A stretch of DNA of 41,571 bases from Pseudoduganella sp. (GTDB taxonomy: Bacteria; Pseudomonadota; Gammaproteobacteria; Burkholderiales; Burkholderiaceae_D): contig JAJTCO010000029.1 of NCBI GenBank assembly GCA_021323265.1, positions 1-41,571 on the forward strand. The letters are read 5' to 3'. This document shows positions 22,393 to 30,438 of the stretch, one piece after another. Position numbers and translations under genes: made by a program. Within the stretch, counting starts at the first letter, position 1. Each line of letters starts with the position of its first letter. The notes under the pieces were generated by a model. The model made no database searches. It saw only the letters and a program-made list of their open reading frames with translations, and had not been told where the DNA came from.

Positions 22393-23916
22393 ATGGAGCA
22401 CCTCTTCAGCCAATTGCTAAGCAGCCTCAAGGGCATGTGGAAACACCGCTGGGCGGGCTTCTGTACCGCGTGGGCGCTGGTGCTGGTGGGCTGGGCCAAG
22501 GTCTACCTGATGCCCGACGAATTCCAGACCACGGCGCGCGTGTTCGTCGACACGCAAAGCGTGCTCAAGCCACTGCTGGTGGGCATGACCAGCGTCCCCA
22601 ACGTGGAACAACAAGTGTCCATCATGAGCCGCACCCTGCTGAGCCGGCCCAACCTGGAGCGGGTGCTGCGCATGGTCGACCTCGACGTGAAAGCCGCGAC
22701 GCCGCGCGAAACGGACGCCCAGGTCAACGAACTGCTGAAGTCGATCCGCATCCTGGGCACGGGCACCAACGACATCTACACCATCACGTACAGCAACGCC
22801 GATGCGCGCCAGGTGCGCGACGTGGTGCAGGCGCTGCTGTCCATTTTTGTCGAGGGCAGTTTCAAGGGCAAGCGGGGCGACTCGGAGAAGGCCGTGCAGT
22901 TCATCGACGACCAGGTGCGCAGCTACGAAGACAAGCTGCTGGGCGCCGAGAATGCCGTCAAGGCGTTCCGCCTGAAGCACAATTTCCTGCTGCCGCGCGA
23001 AGGCGAGGACTACAGCGGCAAGCTGCTGCAGGCCAGCGAGGCCCTTGGCAATGCCCAGCTCGAGCTGGCCGAGGCGGAGCAGGCCCGCAAGGCCATCGAA
23101 GCCCAGTTTGGCGGCGATGAACCAGTGCTGGCCGCGGGCGGCGAACCCGGCGAGCCATCGGAACTGGACAGCCGGATCAGTGCCCTGAACAAGAACCTGG
23201 ACGCCCTGCGCCTGCAGTACACCGATCAGCATCCGGACGTGGTGGGCACCTTGCGCCTGATCGGCCAGCTGGAGGACAAGCGCCGCGCAGAGCGGGAGAA
23301 GCAGGCTTCCACCACCGAGGGCGTGCATCAGTACAGCCCGCTGTTCCAGCAGATGAAGGTCGCCCTGGCGGAGTCGGAAGCGCGGGTGGCCGCGCTGCGC
23401 GCGCGGGTCGATGCCCTGCGCGAGCGCCAGGCGCGCCTGCAGGAACAGCGCGCGGCCGTGCCGGAACTGGAGTCGCAGCTGGCGCAGTTGACGCGCGACT
23501 ACCACATCAACAAGGAAAACTACGAAAAGCTGGTGGCGCGGCGCGAGGCGGCAAAACTGTCGGGCGAACTGACCACCACGACGGAGATGATGAGCTTCAA
23601 GATCATCGACCCGCCCACGATGCCGCAACGGCCGATCGGTCCCAACCGCGTCGCCTACTACAGCCTGGTCCTGTTGCTGGGCGTGATCGGGGGCGGCGCG
23701 GCGGCGCTCGGCCTGGCCGAGCTGCGTCCGACCTTCCTCAATCCGGCGGAACTGCGCGCGGCCACCGGCCTGCGCGTGCTGGGCACCATCGCGATGAACT
23801 GGACGGAGGAGGAAAAGCGCAAGCACTGGCGCGACCGGATCGGGTTCGGCGTGGGCAGTGCCTGCCTGCTGCTGTCCTATGGCGGCGTCATGGCCTATAC
23901 CCTGCTGTTTCGCTGA
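22393..23916 (+). CDS. EPS chain-length determinant protein (PEP-CTERM/XrtA-locus type, Wzz/GumC-like)
   Basis: The product is a 507-residue inner-membrane polysaccharide co-polymerase. A first membrane helix lies at about 20-38, followed by a Wzz domain (DEFQTTARVFVDTQSVLKPLL) and long coiled coils (about 170-390, rich in Glu, Ala and Arg). The Pro-rich IIDPPTMPQRPIGPNR motif precedes a second helix at about 420-445. A third hydrophobic segment (about 485-505) at the extreme C-terminus is an addition seen in the PEP-CTERM-associated subfamily. The protein sets chain length and pairs with the tyrosine autokinase that starts 11 bases downstream. The ATG at 22393 has GGAG 9 bases upstream. There is no fused kinase domain, so kinase and co-polymerase are separate as in other proteobacterial EPS loci. 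Confidence 0.92.
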   Translation: MEHLFSQLLSSLKGMWKHRWAGFCTAWALVLVGWAKVYLMPDEFQTTARVFVDTQSVLKPLLVGMTSVPNVEQQVSIMSRTLLSRPNLERVLRMVDLDVKAATPRETDAQVNELLKSIRILGTGTNDIYTITYSNADARQVRDVVQALLSIFVEGSFKGKRGDSEKAVQFIDDQVRSYEDKLLGAENAVKAFRLKHNFLLPREGEDYSGKLLQASEALGNAQLELAEAEQARKAIEAQFGGDEPVLAAGGEPGEPSELDSRISALNKNLDALRLQYTDQHPDVVGTLRLIGQLEDKRRAEREKQASTTEGVHQYSPLFQQMKVALAESEARVAALRARVDALRERQARLQEQRAAVPELESQLAQLTRDYHINKENYEKLVARREAAKLSGELTTTTEMMSFKIIDPPTMPQRPIGPNRVAYYSLVLLLGVIGGGAAALGLAELRPTFLNPAELRAATGLRVLGTIAMNWTEEEKRKHWRDRIGFGVGSACLLLSYGGVMAYTLLFR

Positions 23917-23927
23917 CCGGAGGAGCC

Positions 23928-24692
23928 ATGCAATTGCCGCCCAGCCTGCTTGAAATCGCGCCCCCGTCGGAAACGGGGTTTGCCGACATCAACCTGGTCC
24001 GCCTGCGCCAGCGCGGCATGGTGACCCATGAAAGCGGACGCACCTCCGTCGCCGAGGACTTCCGCATCATCAAGCGTCACCTGCTGAACGATGCGCGCGG
24101 CGGCGGCAGCGCCACCATCCCGCACGGCAACCTGATTGTCGTCACCAGTGCCTTGCCAGGCGAAGGCAAGACCTATTGCGCCATCAACCTGGCCATGAGC
24201 ATTTCCATGGAGCGCGATGCGCGCGCCCTGCTGGTCGATGCCGACGTGGCGCGGCCGTCCGTACTCAAGGTGCTCGGCGTGCAGGCCGCGCGCGGCCTGA
24301 TGGACGTGCTGCTCGATGGCAGCGTCGAGCTGTCCGACGTCATCCTGCGCACCAACGTGCCCTCGCTCACCCTGCTGCCGGCCGGCCCCGCCAGCCGCCA
24401 TGCCACCGAGCTGCTGGCCAGCCGCAACATGAGCCGCCTGCTCGATGAACTGGCTTCGCGCTATCCCGACCGCATCATCATCTTCGACTCGCCGCCCCTG
24501 CTGCTGACGACCGAGGCCAGTGTCCTGGTGTCGCAAATGGGCCAGGTGGTGATGGTGGTGGAAGCGGAGACCACCGCCCAGGCCGCCGTGCGCGAGGCGC
24601 TGGCGCGCATCGACCACTGCCGCAACGTGAACCTGATCTACAACAAGTCGCGCGCCTTCCACGGCGCCGGCTACTACGGCTACTACGAATGA
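23928..24692 (+). CDS. EPS tyrosine autokinase (BY-kinase, PEP-CTERM-locus type)
   Basis: This is a 254-residue cytoplasmic bacterial tyrosine kinase that controls polysaccharide polymerisation through its co-polymerase partner. Walker A is SALPGEGKT (74-82), Walker A' is LLVDAD (101-106) and Walker B is IIIFDSPP (183-190). The C-terminal tail GYYGYYE holds four tyrosines (249, 250, 252, 253) as autophosphorylation sites, a small cluster compared with Wzc. A GGAGG-like site precedes the ATG. The stop overlaps the next start in an ATGA arrangement, so the methyltransferase is translationally coupled. The call is firm. Confidence 0.93.
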   Translation: MQLPPSLLEIAPPSETGFADINLVRLRQRGMVTHESGRTSVAEDFRIIKRHLLNDARGGGSATIPHGNLIVVTSALPGEGKTYCAINLAMSISMERDARALLVDADVARPSVLKVLGVQAARGLMDVLLDGSVELSDVILRTNVPSLTLLPAGPASRHATELLASRNMSRLLDELASRYPDRIIIFDSPPLLLTTEASVLVSQMGQVVMVVEAETTAQAAVREALARIDHCRNVNLIYNKSRAFHGAGYYGYYE

Positions 24693-25438
24693 TGGACAAC
24701 GTTGCCATTGCCCTCCTGCTGCTCCTGTGCGCCTATATCCTGTACAAGGTCAGGCACATGCATCTGCTGGTGCACACACTGCGCGACGATACGCGGCTTG
24801 GCCATGCAAGCCTGTTCCGCCAGCTGGAAGCCTTGCAGGGACTGTACGTCAGCCTGGGCTTGCGCCGCGCCTTGCCGCTCACGCGCGGCTGGGCCGCCTC
24901 GCCGGACTTCCTGCAGGAACTGGCCGCGCATGCGCTCGATGAGCAGCCGCACTGCGTGGTCGAGTGCAGCAGCGGCATCTCCACCTTGGTACTGGCGCGC
25001 TGCATGCAGATCAACGGCAGCGGGAAGGTCTACAGCCTGGAACACGATGCGCACTATGCCCGCCGCACGCGCCGGCAGCTGGCGCTGCATGGCCTGGAGT
25101 CCTGGGCCACCGTCATTGACGCCCCGCTCACCTTGCAGGCCGTCGGTGGCTGCCAACAGCAATGGTATGACTGTTCGGGCCTGCCCGTCTTACCGCCCAT
25201 CGACATGCTCGTGATCGACGGACCGCCGCAGGCGGTGGCCGCCGACGCGCGCTACCCCGCCGGGCCGGCGCTGTTTCCCAGGCTGGCACCGGGGGCGATG
25301 GTCTTCCTGGACGACGCGGCGCGTCCCGGCGAGCGGGCCGCCCTGGCCCGCTGGGCGCATGAGTTCCCCGGAATGGAGATCCAGTCGCTTCCCTGCGAGA
25401 AGGGGGCTGCGGCCTTGCGCTACAGGCCGACGGCATAG
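24689..25438 (+). CDS. Membrane-anchored class I SAM-dependent methyltransferase
   Basis: The product has 249 residues. An N-terminal membrane helix (about 5-20) is followed by a charged linker and a Methyltransf_24-type domain. Motif I is VVECSSGISTLVLA (about 90-103), the acidic residue after strand 2 lies in VYSLEHD, and motif IV is IDMLVIDGPP. The membrane anchor and coupling to the tyrosine kinase suggest that it methylates the EPS, or its lipid-linked unit, at the inner membrane. An alternative is O-methylation of a small molecule. Two ATG codons stand in tandem at 24689 and 24692; either could start it. The 3' end overlaps by 19 bases with the convergent gene at 25420. Confidence 0.82.
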   Translation: MMDNVAIALLLLLCAYILYKVRHMHLLVHTLRDDTRLGHASLFRQLEALQGLYVSLGLRRALPLTRGWAASPDFLQELAAHALDEQPHCVVECSSGISTLVLARCMQINGSGKVYSLEHDAHYARRTRRQLALHGLESWATVIDAPLTLQAVGGCQQQWYDCSGLPVLPPIDMLVIDGPPQAVAADARYPAGPALFPRLAPGAMVFLDDAARPGERAALARWAHEFPGMEIQSLPCEKGAAALRYRPTA

Positions 25439-26580
25439 TTGGCGGCAACCCGCTGGGCCAATCCCGCCTCGTACGGATGGGTCGACAGGTAGGCGCCGCG
25501 CGCTGCGCGCAGCGCGGCGATACGCTTGCCGACCGTTGCCGGCTCCAGTTCGGCCCCGAAACCGTCGGGGCCGGCCGGACCTCCCGCCAGGCGCGCCAGG
25601 ATCGCCCGCCCCACATGCTCACGGTAATGCGAAGTCTCCCAGTAGTTGCGCATGTCCGAGCGGTCGCCTTCGCGCGGCACCGGTTCGCTTGTCACGCCAT
25701 TAAAGCCCGCGAAGTCGTAGATGCGCGCATCGCAGCCGGCAGCGCGCACGCGCTGCCCCATCGCCGCCAGCGCCGCCAGCCAGTTCTCATATTGCGCACC
25801 GCGCCCGGCCCGGTACAGCGCATCGATCGTCATGGCGTGGGTGGGATTGACATACAGCCGCCATCGGATCGGGCACGCCGCCCGCAGGGTCCGTTCCAGC
25901 GCCGGCATGGCATCCTCACTCGGGCCAGCGCCGCGCAGGAATTCGCGCGTGCGCGCCGCCACGACCGCACCGGTCCCGCCCCAGCCAGCGATGCGGTGGC
26001 GCATGCAGTCGGCATCGCGCTGGCCGTAATGCGCGAGGCTGGCGCGGCAGACGCGTTCGGCCGTTCCATCCAGCATGGCCAGCGACGCGCGCGTCATGTC
26101 GACGCTGACGGCACGTTGCAAGTCCAGCAGGACGCGCCGCGCCAGGTAGGTACCGTCGCTGGCAACGACCGCCGTTTCGAGTTCGCTGTTGCCCGCTGCG
26201 AGCGTGAACGAGGGCGCATCGATGCCCCAGGTGACGCTGTGCACCGGACCGGATTGGCGCACATGTTGCAGCATGCGGATGGCGTCGCCCAGGGTGGCAC
26301 CGGAAAGCGCTGCGTTAAAGACGCGCCCCGCCCCGCTGCGCGGCACCGGCAAGCCCAGTTCGGTGCGCGAGTTGCCGAGATAGACGGTGTCGGGCTGAAA
26401 AACGGCGATTGCGTAGGCCTTGCCCCAAGCATTGAGCTTCTCCACCGGTTGCCGCAAGCGCTGCACCTGTGGCGAGTTCCACTGGTGGATCAAGTAGGGG
26501 TCAAGCAAGTAGTTGGTGCATGCGACGCCGGCCACCAGCAAGAGTGGCACGCCGGCCGCAATGGCTAAGTAGGGTTTCAT
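25420..26580 (-). CDS. Membrane-anchored SGNH-like protein, probable partner of the MBOAT acyltransferase
   Basis: This 386-residue protein has one N-terminal hydrophobic segment (about 4-24) and a periplasmic body. The stretch DTVYLGNSRTELGL near residue 65 resembles the first block of SGNH/AlgX/AlgJ-like proteins that accept or transfer acetyl groups, with Ser in GNSRTE as candidate nucleophile. A later VNPTHAMTID may hold the Asp/His-type block in degenerate form. It follows the MBOAT gene by 17 bases in the same operon, the usual layout for acetylation machines. I do not recognise the exact family and the catalytic residues are uncertain. The ATG at 26580 is chosen because the longer reading would overlap the whole MBOAT gene. 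Confidence 0.65.
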   Translation of the reverse strand: MKPYLAIAAGVPLLLVAGVACTNYLLDPYLIHQWNSPQVQRLRQPVEKLNAWGKAYAIAVFQPDTVYLGNSRTELGLPVPRSGAGRVFNAALSGATLGDAIRMLQHVRQSGPVHSVTWGIDAPSFTLAAGNSELETAVVASDGTYLARRVLLDLQRAVSVDMTRASLAMLDGTAERVCRASLAHYGQRDADCMRHRIAGWGGTGAVVAARTREFLRGAGPSEDAMPALERTLRAACPIRWRLYVNPTHAMTIDALYRAGRGAQYENWLAALAAMGQRVRAAGCDARIYDFAGFNGVTSEPVPREGDRSDMRNYWETSHYREHVGRAILARLAGGPAGPDGFGAELEPATVGKRIAALRAARGAYLSTHPYEAGLAQRVAANYAVGL

Positions 26581-26597
26581 GAAGTCTGCTCGCCAGG

Positions 26598-27953
26598 TCA
26601 AAACTGAAAGTAGAGAAACTCGGTCGGGCGGTTCATGCTGAAGATGCATGCCACCAGCAGGGCAGCCACCGTCGCGGCATGGTGCAACGATCCGTTCCAG
26701 TCGCGTTGCATGAGGCGCCGGGTATTGGGCGCGAACCATGCCAGCAGTGTGGCGGCCGCCAGCAAGGGCAAGCCGATGCCGCCGCCATCGACCCACTGCA
26801 GGCCGGAACCGCCCAGGACGCGCGGCAGGCCGAATCCATGCACGCCTGCCATGCCGGACCAGACGCCCAGCGCCGATGCCATGTCCGGCGCGCGGAACGG
26901 CACCCACGCCAGCAGCACGGCAAGAAAGGTCAGCGGCCGGTCCCACCACTGTTCGCGCCGGCCGGCAAACTGCTGGTGTATCACGAGGAACAGGCCGTGC
27001 AGCGCCCCCCAGGCGAGGAAGGTCCACCCGGCTCCGTGCCAAGCCCCGCCTAGGACCATGGTCAGCAGCAGATTGCGGCGGCGGGCCCAGGCGCCATGCC
27101 GGTTGCCGCCCAGCGGAATGTACAGGTAGTCGCGCAGGAAGCGCGACAGCGTCATATGCCAGCGGCGCCAGAAGTCGGCGATGTTGCGCGCCTGGTAGGG
27201 CGAATCGAAGTTCTCCGGCAAACGCACGCCAAACAGGCGGGAGAGCCCGATCGCCATGTCCGAGTAGCCGGAGAAGTCGAAGTACAACTGCATACCGTAG
27301 GCCAGTGTGCCGATCCAGGCATCGAGCAGCTGCGGCGCGGCGCCCGCGGCGAACACCGGGTTCGCCAGCGGCGCCAGGTTGTCGGCGATCAGCACCTTCT
27401 TGCCCAAGCCGATGGCGAAAATGGTCAGCCCGAGCGCCAGGTCGTCTGCCCGCAGTTGCTGCCCGTCGCGAAACTGCGGCATCATTTGCGCGTGATGGAG
27501 CACGGGCCCGGCGACCAGGTGCGGGAAGTAGCTGACGAACAGGACGTAAGGCGCAAAGCGCGGCTCGCGCACGCTGCCATGCCAGCAATCGACCAGGAAG
27601 GCAAGCTGGGTGAAGGTGAAGAAGGAAATGCCGACGGGCAGCGGCAAGCCCGGATCGATCCCGAACAGGAAGGCCGCGTACTTGTACCAGACCAGCAAGC
27701 CCAGGTTGAATGCCAGTGCGCCGTAGAACGCCAGGCGCCGCCGCCCTGCCCCGGCGCCGCAAATGGCCTGTCCCGCGCCATAGTTCACGCAGATCGAGAG
27801 CATGAGCAGCGGCAGGAAGCGCCAGTCCCACCATGCATAGAACAGCAGGGAGCACACCGCCAGCCACGCCACGCCGTGCCGGCGCAGCAGTTGGTAACCG
27901 GCCAGTGCCAGCGGCAGGAACAGGAAGATGAAGGCGAAAGAGTTAAACAGCAC
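26598..27953 (-). CDS. MBOAT family O-acyltransferase (AlgI-like)
   Basis: The product is a 451-residue polytopic inner-membrane acyltransferase that passes acyl groups from the cytoplasm to a polysaccharide at the periplasmic face. The family blocks are in order: SLLFYAWWDWRF at the start, VGISFFTFTQLAFLVD, then YFPHLVAGPVLHH, then FDFSGYSDMAIG, then NFDSPYQARNIADFWRRWHMTLS. The catalytic LGGAWHGAGWTF has the invariant His306. A dozen or so membrane segments are apparent. It overlaps the upstream GT4 gene by 11 bases and is followed by the SGNH-like gene, so acyl decoration is built into the EPS operon. Acetyl is the common group in the family, but the sequence does not settle this. Confidence 0.93.
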   Translation of the reverse strand: MLFNSFAFIFLFLPLALAGYQLLRRHGVAWLAVCSLLFYAWWDWRFLPLLMLSICVNYGAGQAICGAGAGRRRLAFYGALAFNLGLLVWYKYAAFLFGIDPGLPLPVGISFFTFTQLAFLVDCWHGSVREPRFAPYVLFVSYFPHLVAGPVLHHAQMMPQFRDGQQLRADDLALGLTIFAIGLGKKVLIADNLAPLANPVFAAGAAPQLLDAWIGTLAYGMQLYFDFSGYSDMAIGLSRLFGVRLPENFDSPYQARNIADFWRRWHMTLSRFLRDYLYIPLGGNRHGAWARRRNLLLTMVLGGAWHGAGWTFLAWGALHGLFLVIHQQFAGRREQWWDRPLTFLAVLLAWVPFRAPDMASALGVWSGMAGVHGFGLPRVLGGSGLQWVDGGGIGLPLLAAATLLAWFAPNTRRLMQRDWNGSLHHAATVAALLVACIFSMNRPTEFLYFQF

Positions 27954-28995
27954 CCTGCGCCTCCGGCACCAGCTCGCGATAGCAGGCAGCCACCTGGGCC
28001 GCGACGCGCTGCCAGGTGAACTGCTCGACCAGCGCCTGCACGCTGGCGCGCGCCGGGGGCTGCGCTGCCAGGCTGACGATGTCCGCGCGCTGCGCCTGCT
28101 GGTCGTCCCAGGCGACCTTGCGCAGCATTGCCTCCGCTCCGTCCAGGTGCAAGGCGCAATCCTGGGTCATGACCACCGGCGTGCCTGCCGCCAGCGCCTC
28201 GAGCACCGACAGGGGGAAGACTTCGCCCTGGCTGGGCAGCGCCACGACCGAGGCGGCGGCGAACGCACTTGCCAGCAGCGGATCGTCATGATCGAGCGTG
28301 CCAAGCCAGCGCACCCACGGGGACTTGAGGATGCTTTGCAGGTAGGCATGATCGTCGCGCGCGACCGGCCCGATCATCACCAGCGGCAATTCACTGCCCT
28401 CCAGCGCGTGCGCCAGCCCGAGCTGGTTCTTGTAGGGCGAGACCGCCCCCACCGTCAGCACGAACGGGCCGACTATCCCTGTCCGGTGGCGAAACAGTTC
28501 GGCTCTGGCGGTAAAGAACTGGCGGCTGATGCCGTTCGGGTAAACCCGGATCTTGGCGCGGTCGGTGAGGAAGGCGTTGACGATGGCTTCGCGCTCGGCC
28601 TCGCCCAGGGCGATCACCAGGTCGGCCAGTTGCAGTGCGCGCTTGGTCTGCGCATAGCTCGTCTGGAGACTGTACGAACTGATCCGGCCCGCCAGCCGGT
28701 CGGCCAGGCGCGCCCGGAAGCCGGCATTGCGGTCCCAGGACGGCGACACCAGCGGCGACAGGACCACCGGTATGCCGAGATCCACCGCGGATTCCACCAC
28801 ACGGACATTGCCGTTGATGGCAGAGAAGACGTGGATCAGGTCAAACTCGCTCAAGCGCTGCCGCGCTGGATCGACGAGCTCGGCGCACATGCCGGCGTCC
28901 AGATGGTTCAGGGCCGCTATGGTTTCCCGCACCTGGATCTGCAGACCGCCCATGCGCTGGAACAACATGGGGTAAGACAGGATTCCGACGCGCAT
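27943..28995 (-). CDS. Glycosyltransferase, GT4 family
   Basis: This is a 350-residue GT-B fold glycosyltransferase that probably adds one sugar of the EPS repeat at the cytoplasmic membrane face. The N-terminal Rossmann half opens with MRVGILSYPMLFQRMGGLQ, the glycine-rich acceptor loop. The C-terminal half has LTVGAVSPYKNQLGLAHA and the nucleotide-sugar block PSQGEVFPLSVLEALAAGTPVV, which fits the family's E-x7-E arrangement (GEVFPLSVLE). The ATG at 28995 has GGAGG five bases upstream and fits the family start; a longer reading adds a short unrelated extension. It overlaps the MBOAT gene by 11 bases. Confidence 0.9.
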   Translation of the reverse strand: MRVGILSYPMLFQRMGGLQIQVRETIAALNHLDAGMCAELVDPARQRLSEFDLIHVFSAINGNVRVVESAVDLGIPVVLSPLVSPSWDRNAGFRARLADRLAGRISSYSLQTSYAQTKRALQLADLVIALGEAEREAIVNAFLTDRAKIRVYPNGISRQFFTARAELFRHRTGIVGPFVLTVGAVSPYKNQLGLAHALEGSELPLVMIGPVARDDHAYLQSILKSPWVRWLGTLDHDDPLLASAFAAASVVALPSQGEVFPLSVLEALAAGTPVVMTQDCALHLDGAEAMLRKVAWDDQQAQRADIVSLAAQPPARASVQALVEQFTWQRVAAQVAACYRELVPEAQGAV

Positions 28996-29008
28996 ACACA
29001 CCTCCAGC

Positions 29009-30427
29009 CTATTGCCGTACACGACCCAAGTGCAGGAAGCCCGCCAGCGGATGCCGCAGCCACCAGAGCGCTGCCGCCCAACCGGCTCCTCCCGCGCAGG
29101 CGCCCGCCATCAGCATGCCCGCCCCCGCAGCGTCGCCGCCCGCCTGCACGAACACCAAGGCCGCCGGCGCCAGTGCGGCACCGGCCACCAGCGCGCTTTT
29201 GCGCAGGTGGCGTAGGAGCGTCGGCAGCGTGACGCCGTACAGCTGCCGCAGCACACGCAGCACCAGCCAGCTGCGAAACACCAGGCTCAATGCCACCGCT
29301 ACTGCAAGCCAGTGCAGGCCGGCCAGGGCGGCCGGGACCAGCAGACTGAGCCGGCCAGCGACGGCAATGGCATCGAGGCGCGCCTGGGCGCCGATATGCC
29401 CTGTCGCCAGCAGCAGGTAGCGCACCATACTGAACATGCTATACAGCGCGGCGGCGCCGCACATGATCCTGATCAAAGGTACGCTGCCCTGCCATTGCGC
29501 TCCATATAGGAACGCCACCAGCGGCGCGGCAAACAGCCCCGCCAGCAAGAAGAACGGCCAGGACAAGGCCGTGATGCAGGCGGCCGTGGTGAAGTAGGAC
29601 TGCAGCGGGTCGCTGCCCTCGCGCGCGTGCCGGGCAAAGAGCGGCAGCACCACCGGTGAGACGGCGCTGGTGACGGCCTGGTTGAACAGGGACAGCACCG
29701 ATTGCGCCTTGCCGAGCAAGGCCACTTCCTCGACGCCGAGCAGCTTCCCTGCCACCAGGTCGGGCGCCACCACGCCGACCTCGTCAATTGCATTGCCCGC
29801 CACGGCCAGCGATCCTGGACGCACCATGTCCCACACGCCGCTCCATGCGGGACGCCACGACATGCCATGGGGGCGCAAGGACAGCGCAGCGGCAAAACCG
29901 GCGAGCGTGGCGCAAAAGCTCCCCCATGCCAGCGCCTTGGGGCCCATGCCGGCGCTGGCGAAGGCCACGCTCGCGACAAATTGCGCCAGCCCGAACACGG
30001 CGCTGATGCAAAACAGCGCGCGGGCGCGCATCTCCCGGCGCAGCATGGCCGTCACCTGCGACGTAAACGGCACCAGCAGAAAGTTCAGCGCCAGTATCCG
30101 CAGTACCTCCCCCAGCAGCGGTTGGCGGTAAAAGTTTGCAAAGGGCCCGGAGAGCGCCACCAGCAACGCGGCCAGGAAACATCCCGTGCCAATCGAGAGC
30201 GTCAACAGGGCTCGCTGCTGCTGCACGCCCAGCACGCGCTGGACCACCAGCAACTGGCCGGCACCGAGGTCGCGAAACACCTGCGCCAGCCCCGCCAGGA
30301 CCGCGGCGATGCCATACACGCCAAGTTCGGCAGGCGACAGCAGGCGCGCCAGCAACACTGATCCGGCCAGGGCCAGCAAGACCAGCAAGTACTTTTCGCC
30401 AAAGGCATAGGCGAAGTTGCGCACCAT
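29009..30427 (-). CDS. Polysaccharide flippase (Wzx/MOP type)
   Basis: This 472-residue inner-membrane protein has about 12 to 14 hydrophobic segments and belongs to the oligosaccharide flippase family. It moves lipid-linked repeat units across the membrane. The N-terminus is typical: a short basic start, then LLVLLALAGSVLLARLLSPAELGVYG in overlapping form, where LLSPAELGVYG is a strong family signature. DLGAGQLLV and SALLGKAQS-like positions also fit. The ATG at 30427 lies 11 bases after the preceding stop; a longer reading would run into the upstream gene. It sits between two glycosyltransferase genes in the EPS operon. The Wzy polymerase expected with a Wzx is not in the window. Confidence 0.9.
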   Translation of the reverse strand: MVRNFAYAFGEKYLLVLLALAGSVLLARLLSPAELGVYGIAAVLAGLAQVFRDLGAGQLLVVQRVLGVQQQRALLTLSIGTGCFLAALLVALSGPFANFYRQPLLGEVLRILALNFLLVPFTSQVTAMLRREMRARALFCISAVFGLAQFVASVAFASAGMGPKALAWGSFCATLAGFAAALSLRPHGMSWRPAWSGVWDMVRPGSLAVAGNAIDEVGVVAPDLVAGKLLGVEEVALLGKAQSVLSLFNQAVTSAVSPVVLPLFARHAREGSDPLQSYFTTAACITALSWPFFLLAGLFAAPLVAFLYGAQWQGSVPLIRIMCGAAALYSMFSMVRYLLLATGHIGAQARLDAIAVAGRLSLLVPAALAGLHWLAVAVALSLVFRSWLVLRVLRQLYGVTLPTLLRHLRKSALVAGAALAPAALVFVQAGGDAAGAGMLMAGACAGGAGWAAALWWLRHPLAGFLHLGRVRQ

Positions 30428-30438
30428 GCCGGGCACTC

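Noticed and set aside
26581..27867. Upstream extension of the SGNH-like protein to 815 residues
   Set aside because: The extension is an out-of-frame reading of the MBOAT gene.
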